From Micractinium sp. NFX-FRZ (taxonomy: Eukaryota > Chlorophyta > Trebouxiophyceae > Chlorellales > Chlorellaceae), in the NCBI GenBank assembly GCA_029339195.1, contig JAPTJF010000494.1, positions 1 through 44,519 on the forward strand: DNA of 44,519 bases, given 5' to 3'. The position numbers and the translations under genes are program-made. Under the pieces are notes generated by a model. The model was given only the letters and a program-made list of their open reading frames with translations, was not told where the DNA came from and did no database searches. The stretch's first letter is position 1. Every line of letters begins with the position of its first letter. Of this stretch, positions 27,659-39,946 are shown in pieces.

Positions 27659-28063
27659 AGTGCATGTCCCTCGCTCACATCCCGCTGCTCGCGCTTGGCA
27701 GCGCCACCCACCCAATTGGGTTGGACTCGTCGTCGCAATTCCACCTGCCCCTGGCAGAGCCCCACTGGCAGCGCCCCATTGCCGCATGTGCACTTTAGTG
27801 ACTAGCAGCTGTCTCTCATCGCTGCCTCTTCCTTCTTCTCCCCAGACCGTTTCCACTGCGAACTTCCTGTGCTCTGGCTGTCTGTTGCGTGCAGATTATC
27901 GAACGCCAGGGGAGGAATTGGTTCCACCAATTGCATGGCACGAGGGGCTGTTGCCCCTCCCTTACGGTGTAAAGTGACTCAAGACATACATGGTGAAAAC
28001 TGGAGCAGTGGAAAGAAGAAGCAATGCAGGTGTTCACGCAGGATGTTGCCCCATCGCTCGCAA
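27659..28063. other. Convergent spacer between MYND and kinase genes
   Basis: This holds the 3' UTRs of both genes, with TGTAA at 27968-27972 for the + strand. There is no further gene. Confidence 0.55.
27968..27972 (+). terminator. TGTAA poly(A) signal of the MYND gene
   Basis: TGTAA lies 310 nt after the stop codon at 27658. Confidence 0.5.
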
Positions 28064-31000
28064 TCAGTGTGCCTCAGCTGCCTCACTCCCGCTGGAATGC
28101 TGTGCCTGGGTGCCACCAGCCGAGCTGGAGGCGCCGCTGCCTGTGCCGCCGCCCTCGCTGCTGCTACTGCTGAAGGGCACAGCGTGGGCGGCAAACGGAG
28201 AGCATAGCGGCTCTGCAGCTGGCAGCGCTGGGGTGGCCAACTTCCCGGTAGCTTCTCCACTGCCGCCGCTTGGCCACCCGCTGCGGCTACCCGGGCCCCT
28301 GCCGCTGCTGCTGGTGCCGGCGCTGCCGCCATGCGAGCCGCCCGCAGCCGCCGAGGACGCATCTGTCTCTGACACTGTCGAGCGGCACTCAACGCGCTGT
28401 GCCTGCTGTGCCACGTCAGCATCCACCCGTGCCAGCTCAGCGTGCAGGCGCCGCAGGATGGCTGGGAAGCTGGGCCGCTCTGCCGGCTCCTCGGCCCAGC
28501 ACTCTTGCATGAGTTGCGACAGGAAGGGTGGGCAGCCGTCGGGCAGCGGCAGGCGCTGCAGGGGGGGGGGCAGGAGGGAGGGAGAGGAGCGGGGCATGTC
28601 GCTTGATGACGCTGCGGAGTGGGCGCCACCCCTGCTGTGCCACAGCATGCATTCATATCAAGTGCCGCCTGATCCCCACATGCACAACGGCGCGCAAGGG
28701 GACGCCCCTCCAAACCTTCCATCGCCTCTCGCCCTGCCTTCCTCCCCTGCCAAACCTCCCCCTCACCTGCCGCATGCCCTGCCCTCCAGCTGTCGGCAAC
28801 CCATGCCAGCCCCAACATACCCCCACCCTCACCAGCACCTCCCAACAACAACAACATAAAGAGTATATGCATATAGTTGCCCTCACCTGCCGCATGACGC
28901 CCACTTGGTAGATGACCTGCATGGGGCCCTCCAGCTGGCGCCACGGCACCTCCCCCGTCAGCATCTCCCAGCACAGCACAGAGAAGCTGAACACGTCCAC
29001 CTGCGGGTGGGGCAGAGTGGAGGGTGAGGGACAGGAGGGGAGATCAGCGGCTGCTTGCCTGTGGTTGCATCCCTCCACGTTGTGACAAGCCACTGGAAGC
29101 CCATCTCGCCCTTCAATGCTGCCATTTGTTGCGTCCAACGTGTGCTGCTTCTGTTGCCACCAGCCAACGCACTCACCTTCTCGGTGATGGGCCGGTTGTC
29201 AAACATTTCTGGCGCCATGTAGGCGGGGGTGCCCGCCTGGCCGTGCGCGGTGGACACAAACGTGCGGTCCTTGAACTTGGCGATGCCTGGGGGAGACAGA
29301 AGGGAGGATGCAGAAGTGACATGTCAAGCAGTGGGGCCACCAGCGTGCCAGTTGTGGAGTGTGAAATGCTGAGGCGGGGAGGGTGAGGATGCACCACCAG
29401 TTTGACTTGCAGCCAGCATCGCGTTATGCCCAGCACAGCGCAGCACAGCACAGCACGGCACGGAGCTCTCACCAAAGTCGCACACCAGCGCTCTCCCCTG
29501 CAAATCCAGCAGCACGTTCTGCGCCTTGAGGTCCCTGTGCACGATGCGCGGGTGCAGGTAGCACATGGCGTCCGCCACATCAGCAGCCACCCGCAGCAGC
29601 TCGCCGTACGGTAGGGGGCGGCGGCGGCGGCGCTCGCCGGCGCGGCCGTGCAGGCGGGCGTGCAGGGAGCCGCCTTGGGCGAGCTCTTCGATGATGCAGA
29701 TGTTGGGAGGGACTGCAAGAGGAATGGGAAATAGCAGGTCAAACTTGCAGGGCTGGGAGCCGACTTGAGGCAGCACCTCAACAGATGAGATGCTGGGTGG
29801 ACAGCAGGCAGGGAGGCAGCGTCCCGAAAGGGCTAACAGCATGAATGTAAACAGGCTCTAATGGTTGGCCGCTTGCGCACCCCTCCAAGGCAGTTGCCCC
29901 CATGGCAACCTCCCCACCTCTCCGCACTTCCTCCCCCCTCCACCCCTCACCCGTACAAGCCGCCAGCAGGCAGGCGATGTGTGGGTGTCGCAGCCCCGCC
30001 AGCACCCGGACCTCCTGCCTGAAGCTTTCCAGCTCCCGGCTGCGGCTGCCGCACGCCGTCTGCAGCAGCTTGACAGCCACGGGGCGGCCCTGCCACTCGC
30101 CTGCGGGCGGGGCAGGGGCGTGGGGGAGGCAGCAGGAGAGCTGGTTGGTAGGCGGGCACGCGGCAGGTGGGTGTTCAGGTGGGTGCCCAGGGAGAGTGAG
30201 GCTTAGCTAGGGCGGTGGTGCAGGGGGTCCTGCCACACTGAGCAGGTGCCAATGGCGTACAACAGCAACCACTACCCTCCCCACTCAACCCATCACCCTC
30301 ACCCCCAGCATTCAAAGGCCTCATGCCTACCCGTCCACCCACCCCCTTGGCGCCCACTCACCCCGATACACCGTGCCAAAAGCGCCGCTGCCCAGCTGCT
30401 CCTGCAGCACCACCTCTCTCAGCAAATCCACCTCGCTTGTAGGACTGCCACTGCCGCCACCCTTGCTGCCGCCGGCAGCAGAGGAGGGGCTGGCCTCGCT
30501 GAGCGAGCCGCGCTGGGTGCCGCCACCGCCTCCGCTGCCTGCCTTGCCGGCAGTGCTGGGTATGCAGGGTGCGATGGTCACCTGGCAGCCGGCACCTGCC
30601 TGGCCCCAGGCTGCACTGCTGCCGTTCCCTGCTGAATCAGTGCCCAAGCCCGCCGGGCCCAGGATGCTGCCCAGGGTGGGGAAGCCCTGCAGGGCCGTGC
30701 TGCTACCGCTGCCTGGCGATGAGCTGGCACTGCCCGGGCTGCCTGCCAGGGACGCTTCGGCTGCAAGCAGCTCAGAGGCTTTGCAGGCGGCCGCCCGGTC
30801 GGCTAGCTCCTGCCGCTGCTGTTGCTGCTGCCGTATGCGGCGGCGCCGACGGCGGTGTACCAGCAGCAACGCGCCTGCCAGCAGCAGCCCTGCCGCTGCT
30901 CCCCCGCCGCCCGCCGCTGCAGGCACCAACATACTGCCGCTCTTTTCGTTGCTGCTGCCACCCTCAGATCCGTTGCCGCCACCGGTGCCTCCATTTGGCC

Positions 31001-32594
31001 CCACGTCCGGCCCAGGCGCAGGTGGCAGTTGGCCGGGCGGCGCCGGGGATGCCAGCGGCTGCTGCTCCGGCGGCTGCTCTGGCGGCAGCACAGCTGGCGG
31101 CGCAGGCGGAGGGCCAGGCGGCGGGGTGGGCGGCACAGAGGGGTCCCAGAGGACCACTCCGCAGCAGAAATGAGACCAGCATGCACTGCTGCTGCCCCCG
31201 CTGCTGCCGCTGCTGCCGCTTCCTGACTCACTGCCATACAGCAGCACCGTGGGTGGGTCTGTGCACTCCCCATATGCCAGGCTGCCCCCTCCAACCAGGT
31301 TGCACTGCATGCCGTTGATGTTTAAGTCGCCAATACCCAGGGACTGGCCGGGGCTGGGGGGCGTGGCCCCCACGAATGCCGCCTCAGCAAAGAAAGACAA
31401 AGTGCCGCCCCCTGCAGTGGTGCAGGGGCCATGGGGGCAGTGGGCAGCGTATCGGTAAGCGGCTGGCTAGCGGCAGCGCGCCAAAGAAATGACTCGCAGT
31501 GCATAGCAGCACGTGCACGTGCAACATGTGCTCAGGAGAGCCGCTGCGCTTGGGCAGCTTCTTGGCAGCAGGCAGGCAGCACTGAGGCACGCTGTATCCC
31601 ACCTGCATCACTTGCATGCGCCCTGCTCCGTGCCTCCGCCCCTACACCACACAGACGGCTGTCGGCAACTCCCTCCCCACCCCGCCCCTGCCCCGCACCT
31701 CCGGGCACGCCATCGCTGGTGAACGTGTCCACCAGCCTGACCGGTGCCCCGCTCGTTGACCCCAGGGACAGCGCAATGGCTCCGTCTGCCCGGGCCAGCA
31801 GGGTGCGCTGATACTCTTGGAAGCGCCACACCACCTGCCAGTGCAGCAGGTCCAGCTGCAGGGGAGCAGGGGGGGCCGACGAGGCACATCCGATGAAATG
31901 AGGTAGTGCAGGTGTGGGGAGTAAACGGAACTCCAGAAACCGTGTGTTGCCACCGGCTTGTGCAGCAGGTGGCGCTGCGGGGGCAGAGGGAAGAAAGAGC
32001 TGTACATGCAAGGAGGGGTCAAAGGGTAGGGAGAGCGATGCAAGAAAGTGTAAAATAGCAGCTGGCTGTGGAGGCATGGGCACAGGGGGAAAGTCGAGTA
32101 CCCAGCACAGGCTTTCCTTGCCCAACTGGCAGCCTGTTGACATCAAGTACCTCTCCTGGATTGGCATCCAAGCAGGCTTGTGCTTGTGCTGCCCACTTGC
32201 TCACCTCCCTGTTGTTGGTCAGCGTGACCACAGCGCTGAAGTTCGAGGGGCCCAGGTCTACCACTCGGTATCCCAGGTTCAGCTCGCACACTGGTAGTTG
32301 GCCGGGGGTGCCGCTGCTGGCTCCTGTGCTGCTGCCTTCCCTGCTGCTGCTGCCCGCTGCAAGCAGCTGCAAAAGTGCTCGCCGCCGCATGCTCTCTACT
32401 TGCTCTGCCGTCCAGGAGACGGGCCTGTAGGCGTCTGGGCCTGGGAGCAGCTCCGCCTCGCCAGGCGGCCGCAGCGCAACATCCGCCCATGTCGCGACGG
32501 CCGCCGGCGGCGACAGCAGCAGTGCCACTGCCCAGAGCAGCGCTCGCAGCCCTGCTCGAGGGCCGCCGCCGCTGCTACGGCGTCGGCGTGTCAT
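28064..32594 (-). CDS. Single-pass membrane protein kinase, TKL type
   Basis: Eight exons (minus order): 32594-32205, 31855-31699, 31411-30362, 30100-29951, 29712-29473, 29286-29177, 29000-28887, 28555-28064, encoding 900 residues. In order: a signal peptide (LRALLWAVALLLSPPAAVA), an ectodomain to about residue 270 with paired Cys (CWSHFCCGVVLWD), a proline-rich stalk (273-320), a Gly/Ser linker, and a transmembrane helix at about 343-367 followed by a run of Arg. The cytoplasmic kinase domain starts near 518: glycine loop GSGAFG, VAVK Lys 543, HRDLKAQN Asp 643, DFG 661-663, APE, then WAEEPAERPSF. All catalytic residues are present, so it is probably active. The domain pattern is that of a Raf/CTR1-like TKL serine/threonine kinase. 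The ectodomain has NFSAVVTLTNN and a W-x-V-x-W-x-F pattern reminiscent of COBRA/carbohydrate-binding beta-sandwiches; that is only a resemblance. It should act as a surface receptor kinase; the ligand is unknown. Confidence 0.88.
28760..28794 (-). repeat. Exon relic: donor side of kinase exon 7 (28887-29000)
   Basis: CCTCACCTGCCGCATG and CCTCCAGCTG, 20-30 bp apart in the original but adjacent here, repeat the exon end and its donor about 120 bp away. This is another copy with an internal deletion. Confidence 0.65.
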
Positions 32595-32909
32595 GAAATG
32601 CGCATTGGAGGGGAGGGGGAGCTCCGGGGCGCAGGCTCCGTCGGAAGTTGTGCGGGCCCAAGCGGGGTGTCGAGGGACGCGCAGGGGCGCTGCTCAAGCG
32701 TTGCTCGTCGATCAGGAGCAGTGTAAATTGAAGAGCAGCAAGTTTGGGGTCCACAGAGGGCCGACCTTGTGCAAGCTGAGCAGGCGGAGCAGGGAGATGG
32801 GGGTGAGTTAGAACCTGCGAGTTGCGCCGCCTTACAACGTGCATTCTTTGCCAGTTGCCTTGGAGTTTTGTTTCTCCCGCTCCTGAGCCCCAGCGTGAGC
32901 AGAGGACCG
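32595..32909. promoter_or_regulatory. Divergent promoter between kinase and SecA genes
   Basis: 315 bp separate the two start codons. The region is GC-rich and no TATA or distinctive palindrome stands out. Shared or paired regulation is possible but not shown. Confidence 0.5.
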
Positions 32910-35900
32910 ATGGCGAGCGTGGCGAGCCGCTGCGCGCCAGCGGCCGCGCTGCAGCAGGGCGCCGGGCGTTCAGGGACGACGGTTACTGCGGCATGGCGGC
33001 CCGCCCCCTTCACCGCGCCGCAGCAGAGCGGCCGGCGGAGCGGCGGCACGGCGGGTCGCGCCGCCAGGCGCCGCGCCGCAGCCCCCGTCCAGGCCCTCCT
33101 GGGCGGCCTGGGTGCCATCTTCAAGAACGACCCTGCCGAGCGCACCCGTAAGGCGTACCAGGAGCGCGTCAACCAGATCAATGCACTGGAGCCCAGCATG
33201 CAGCAGCTGTCGGATGACCAGCTGCGTGAGCTCACGACGGCGCTGAAGAAGCGCGCTGCCAGCGGCGAGAGCCTGGACTTCATTCTGGTCGAGAGCTTTG
33301 CGGTGAGCTGACTTGGTGTGGTAGCTGAAACATTTGTGGGTGCTGGCGGCACTTTGTGCAGCACTATGTGGAGGGCTGGGTAGGTGGGCGGAGGAGCCCA
33401 GCGTGTTTGTGGGTGCTGCGTTGGAGGCGAGTGGGTTGGGTTCCAGAAGCGCGGCTAGCAGCCAACGCCTGCCCAGCCCGTTCAGCGTCTCTGGGCAGCC
33501 ACCCCTTGGATTATGGTCTACCTATCTGCAATATCGCTGCAGCAGAAAATTTGCCAAGCAGAAATCCGCCACTCATGCTGCCGCCTCTCGCGTGCCCCTT
33601 TCTGTCCCCCTGCTTCCCCGCCCTGCCCACCGTCCCGCCCGCCCGCACACCCCCTGGTTTTCCCACCTGCGCTGGTGTGCGCGGCCTGTCTCACCCATCC
33701 ACCCTCGGTCTGCCTCACCCCGCACTCCCGCAGCTGGTTCGTGAGGCCTCCAAGCGCGTGCTGGGCCTGCGCCCTTTTGACGTCCAGCTCATCGGCGGCA
33801 TGATCCTGCACGAGGTGCGCTGCCCCTGGGGGTGGGGCACATGCCGGCAGCGTGTGTGCGTGTGTGGCCATGGGCCATGTGTGCATGTCCTCGGGAAGCC
33901 GTCAACCCACGTGTCTCTGGTCATGCTTGGTGGGCGGCTGCGGCCCATGAGTATTGGAGAGGAGGAGTGCGTGCCGGCAGAGGGTGGGGCGCAGCAGGCT
34001 GGCTGCCTGCAGGGGTGCCTCTCTGGCCTGCCCTCCTCCTGCCAGCCGTTCAGACCTTCCTTTCAGCTCCTTTGAATGTCACCGGCTCACATCGTGCCAT
34101 GCTGCGCTGTGCTGCGCTGCGCTGCTGCAGGGCCAGATTGCTGAGATGAGGACGGGAGAGGGCAAGACGCTGGTGGCGGTGCTGCCCTCCTTCCTTAACG
34201 CACTGTCGGGTGGGTGGGCAGGTGCAGGATGGGTGGAAATGTGGCTCACCAGATGGGGGCGACGTGGCTAGGAAGGTGTCAAGTTGCCTCTGTTTCCATC
34301 TGCCTGGCTTGTCTGACCGGGTGTCAGTTCGTAGCCCAGGCTGTGGCCAGACGTATTTTGTTTCCACAATGCAATGAATGCACCACGTCTTGAGCTGCTT
34401 CGCTTCACCCCTGTGTTTGCCTGCAGGCAAGGGCGTGCACGTGGTGACTGTGAACGACTACCTGGCGCGGCGAGACAGCGAGTGGGTGGGGCAGGTGCAC
34501 AAGTTCCTGGGGCTGGAGGTCGGCCTGGTGCAGACGGTAAGAGGGGGAGGGGGCACGCTGTGCTGCGCTGCGCTGCGCTGCGCTGCATGAGTGGGGCAGG
34601 TGCACACGGTCATTTGGGGTTTGGCCGAATGTAGGCACCGAGATCAGGCACATGTTGCAAGAGGGTGGCGTCGGGGCCGTTGTTGGGCCAGCTGGTGCCG
34701 GCAGTGCGGTGGCGGTGCGGGTGCGTCGATGGTAAGAAGCAGAGGCCATGTGCGGCAGTGTGGCAGTGTGGCAAGGATTTGACCAACCATGCAACAGTCA
34801 GCACACACAATGCAATATTCGCATGCACCCTCGCCTGCTCCGCTGCCCATCCACTGCAGGGCCTGACTGAGAAGCAGCGGCGCGCCGCGTACTGCGCCGA
34901 CGTCACCTACGTCACCAACAGCGAGCTGGGGTTCGACTACCTGCGCGACAACCTGGCTCAGGTATGGCGTCTGTGTCAGTGTGGGCACAGTCAAGCTGTT
35001 GGTGTGGGTGAATATTCGGTCAACTGTACAGCTGCCGGGGTTTGACTACCTGCGCGACAACCTGGCGCAGGTGTGGTGTCTTTGACTGTAGTGCTTGTTT
35101 GTTGTTTGTCGAGGGCTGGAGTGGGACAGGGCATGATGCGGTGCGGCTGTGCATCAAAGTATGCCGCTGGGTGGCCACCCCCCCCGCTTGCTTCCTGCAC
35201 AACCACAGAGGCAACCTCGCTTGCTCTCCTGTCACCCCCTGCTCGCAGGACAAGGAGGAGCTGGTGCTGCGCCCCTTCAACTTCTGCGTCATCGACGAGG
35301 TGAGAGGGTGGCCTGGCTGAAGTGTGGAAGGGTGGGGCAGATGTGCGGGCGAGCAGGCAAGCGGGTGGGGTGTAGCGCTTGGCACGGCTCGCTTGCTGGG
35401 TGGCCCAGGCCGCCCTCTTCCACCCCACACCCAACTCCATTGGCTCTCGCCCTCCCTCCTCCCCTCGCCATTTCCCCACCCTGTTGCCCCACACCCACCT
35501 CCACTCTCCCCCATCCCATTCCTGCTCCTCCCTCTCACCATCCTCTGCCCCCCCAGGTGGACTCCATTCTGATTGACGAGGCGCGCACCCCCCTGATCAT
35601 CTCGGGCACAGCAGACGCCCCCTCCGGGAAGTACTTCAAGGTAGGCGCTATTGTATGTGTGGGCTTGTGGTTTGAGGTCAAGAGCGGTGGACAGGGGTCC
35701 AGCTGAGCTGGTGCCCGTTTGAGGTAGCCTTGCACCAGAGCATCTTACGACTGAGCTGGTGTGCCGTGCCAGCGATTTGGGAGGTGATGCCGCGCATGCA
35801 TATGGCTGCGCCGTCGGGGTTTACTCAGGCATGCTCACCGCCCGTGCCCCTTCCTCTCCCGGGTACCACCTGCTGCAGGCCGCCAAGATTGCCCTCGCCC

Positions 35901-38900
35901 TCGCCAAGGGTGTGCACTACACGGTGGATGAGAAGCAGCGCAACGTGCTGCTGACGGAGGAGGGGTACGAGGCGGCGGAGGACGTGCTGCAGGTGTGTGT
36001 TTGTGTGAGGGGAGGCAAGCCGTGTGCATTGGGGCCTGGCCTTGCAATGTGTTGCAGTGTGCACAAGAGTTCGGGCCTGAGTTGATACGCGTGTAATTGC
36101 TGTGTATTGGGCCTTTGCGCCCCGTGCGGGCAGTGGGCCTCCCACCTGCCCCACGCCCCACCACTCCCTCTGCACTCCCAACCTTGCCTTTCCTTTCCTT
36201 TCCTTCCCCATTCTTTCCTCCCTCCCCCCCTCTGCCAGGTGGCCGACCTGTACGACCCGCGCGAGCAGTGGGCCTCCTACCTGCTCAACGCCATCAAGGC
36301 CAAGGAGCTCTTCATGAAGGACGTGTCGTACATCGTGCGCTCCAACGAGGTGAGCTCAGCAGTAGGAACAGCAGCTGGAGTGAACGCAGACGTGTGCAAG
36401 ATTGCCTGTGTGTGCTTCCCATTGTGAGCTTCAGTGAGGTGAGCGTTTTGCAGTAGGAACAGCAGGAGTAAGGTGCGAGTGGTGTGTGTGTGTGTGTGCT
36501 GATCTGTGCAATCAGGCTGTGCCCCACATCGTGCTCTCCAACGAGGTGAGCTTGGCAGCCTGAAGCAGAACTAAGCAGGTGCTGGTGTGCTTTGAACATC
36601 TCTGAGCATCAAGCGCTTCCCCTTCCGCTCGCATGGCCCTGATCTACCGCAGATCATCATTGTGGATGAGTTCACGGGCCGTACCATGCCCGGCCGCCGC
36701 TGGAGCGACGGCCTGCACCAGGTGCGTGTGTGGGCTGCATGTGGACGGCGGCCCAGAGGTCTTGATGGCTAGAGCCAGAGGGATGTGCCTGATTAGGTCA
36801 AAGCGGTGCTGCTTGCCGCACTGCCATCAACCGAGGCCAAAGGAAGATATAGAGATTACCGCCTGCCCCCCCTTGCCTGGCCTCCGCCCTGACTCGTATC
36901 CACCCCGCCCCCACCCCACGCCTCCCACCCCACCCCTGTTCAGGCCATCGAGGCCAAGGAGGGACTGGAGATCCAGAACGAGAGCGTCACCTTGGCATCC
37001 ATCTCCTACCAGGTGGGGCATCTTGCTTTCCATGGCTTCGGTGTTGCTAGCAAGCCGGAGTGCAGGATGGGATGGGTGTGGGCTGGCGCGTTTGGCGCTG
37101 GCTTCCGCACACACCTACCCACTGACACCCCCCTGCCCCTGCCCCCCGCCCCCCTTCCCATCTCTCTTTTTCCTGAACTCAGAACTTCTTCCGCGCCTAC
37201 CCCAAGCTGGCGGGCATGACGGGCACCGCCGCCACCGAGTCAGCCGAGTTCTCCCAAATATACAACCTGCCCGTCACCGTGGTGCCGCCCAACCGGCAGG
37301 TGTCGCGTACCGACAACCCCGACGTCGTCTTCAGGTGGGCGCACGCAAGTGTGTGTGTGTGTGTGTGTATGTGTGTGTGTGTTTACATTCAACGGCAGTG
37401 TGTGTGCCGGCGTGGTGGTGCCGCCCAGCCGACAGGTGCCGCGCATTGAAAGCCCGGGAGTGGTGGCCTTCAGATGGGCGCTTCCAGGTGTGTAGGGAGA
37501 GCGGAGCTGCTGGCGGTTGCCGTTGTATCTGCCACCTCTCTCGCCGCGTTGTGGCCAGCCTCTTTTCCCGTTCACCGCCCTGACTGCGGCCCCCTCCCAT
37601 GCCTCTCCCTCTCCTTCGCTGCCTATCCCCATGCACAGGTCTGAGAGCGGCAAGTGGAAGGCCGTGGTGCAGGAGATCAAGCGCATGCACAAGACGGGCC
37701 GCCCCGTGCTGGTGAGCATGTGGGCCATTTAGAGGCACGCAGCGAGGCTGTGCGCAGCTTCCTGTGTGCTCAACTGCCTGCCGCCCTTCCCTTGCACAAG
37801 TTTCTTCCGCTTGCCCTGGCCCCACTCGCTCATTCCCCCTCGCGCCGTTCTTGCGCCCTCCCTGCATGCTCACCTGCCCACCTTCCCGTGCCCCCTCGCC
37901 TCCCCCGCCCTGCCCCCAGGTGGGCACCACCAGCGTGGAGAAGTCAGAGGTGCTGGCCACCATGCTGCAGGAGGAGGGCATCCCCTTCCAGGTGGGCATG
38001 TTGGGTGGACAGGAGATGGGCGGTCCCGTGCCTAAACAACTTGCCACGGGAGGCCGTCAGTGCCCGCCCGCGCCATTGTGTTGACTTGGGTAGTTTGATG
38101 GGAGGCTTGGTGTGATAAGCGGGTGTTTATGAGAGGATAGTAGAAGGATGGCGTGCAGTCTCCGCCTGCACAGTTCTGAGCTGTGCTCGCTCCTGCCTTG
38201 TCCTTGTCCCCCTGCGCAGCTGCTGAATGCCAAGCCGGAGAACGTGGAGCGCGAGAGCGAGATTGTGGCGCAGAGCGGGCGGCGCGGGGCGGTGACCATT
38301 GCCACCAACATGGCGGGGCGCGGTACTGACATTCTGCTGGGAGGCAACGCGGGTGAGAAATGTGCTGGGGAGTCACAACGACGGCCGTCTGCCACCAGAG
38401 GTGTTTTTGTTGTTGTTGGGGAGGTAAGTGTGCGGGCGGGGCGGGGTACCGACCCTTCGCTGGGTAGGACGTGTGGGGCGGTGCTGGTACTTGAAAGGCG
38501 GTTGAAAGACTGGCTGCGCGGCGAGGAACGGAACGGGGTGCAGAGATGCAAGGGGTGGGTGGGTTCATGGGGGGGGAAGCAGCACAGCATGTCTGCATGG
38601 CTGCCTTCCTGCAGGGCTCATGGCCCTTCTGAAGCTGCGCGAGCCGCTGCTGCCCGAGCGTGTCCCTGCTCCCTGTCTCCCCCTTGCTGACACCTCTTCT
38701 TCATTCCCCTGCTTCCCCTCTCCTTCCTCTCTGCAGAGTTCATGGCTCGCCTGAAGCTGCGTGAGCAGCTGATGCCGGAGGTCGTCTCCACGGTGGACAT
38801 GGAGGGGGCCGGCAAGGCGCAGCGCGTGAACAAGGTGCGGGGACAAGGGGGGGAGGGCAGGGCAGGGCAGTGGCAGGGCGTTGCTGCCTGGCTACTGCCT

Positions 38901-39905
38901 TGCGAGCCTGGGTATGTATCCGGAAGCCGCTTGCAATCATCCCGCCGCATGGCTTCCCTGCACCACCCGCCTGCCCGTTGAAATCCTCCCCCAGCACAGT
39001 ATCCTGCCTCACCCACACCTTTCCTGCACCCTCCCACCACTTTGGCTGCAGATCAAGAGCTGGGCGGTCGCCCCCGGCCTCTTCCCCTGCGACCTCTCAC
39101 CCGAGGCCAAGGCCCTCTGCGCAGGTCAGGCCGGGGTGCCCGCTCGTGTGTGCCTTCCTGGCTGTCTGTGCCTCGGCCCAGCCCCTGCCCCTGCCCTCCC
39201 CGTGCTGGCCGCCTCTGCCACCGCCACTGCCACTGCAAATTACAACATCAAGCTGCACAAATCACAGCATCAAGCTGCACACACGCATGCACCCCTGTGA
39301 CCAGCCCCACTCGACCCCCCCTCCCCTCCCCTCCCCTCCCCTCCCCTGCCTCTCACAACCTACGCAGACGCCGTGTCTTCCGCGGTCAAGGCCTGGGGGG
39401 CGCGGCAGCTGGAGGAGCTGGAGGCGGAGGACAGGCTGGCGTTTGCGTGTGAGAAGGCGCCCACAGAGGACGCGGTGATTGGCAAGGTGCGTGATGAGGT
39501 GGCGCTGAGGTGGCGGCATGCTGAGCTGGCTGGCACGCCTGCGTCTTGCAGCATGGAATGTGCTGGGCCTGCGTGCTTACCAACTCTTACGAGAAGCTTC
39601 CACCACCCTGCTCACCCACCCTTCTGACCCACCCTGCTCACCCCCGCATCCACCCTCCCCTTTTGTGTTCTCCTCAGGTCCGCGAGGCCTTCCTGAAGGT
39701 GGAGGCCGAGTACAAGGCGGTCACAGGTGGGCTGACGTGGCAGCAGAGTTGACAGCTGGCAAGGTGTGCACAGGCCGGCAGCCTGCCCCCCTTTCGCCCC
39801 CTCCAGCGACAACACCAACCCGCTGTGCCTTCCTTGTCCCGACTGTTCCACCCTGCAGAGGTGGAGAAGGGCGAGGTGCAGAAGCTGGGCGGGCTGCACG
39901 TGGTG

Positions 39906-39946
<41 letters not shown>

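Noticed and set aside
35036..35070. Alternative donor for SecA exon 5
   Set aside because: Its use would add 109 nt and shift the frame inside the motor domain; the upstream donor gives an intact SecA.
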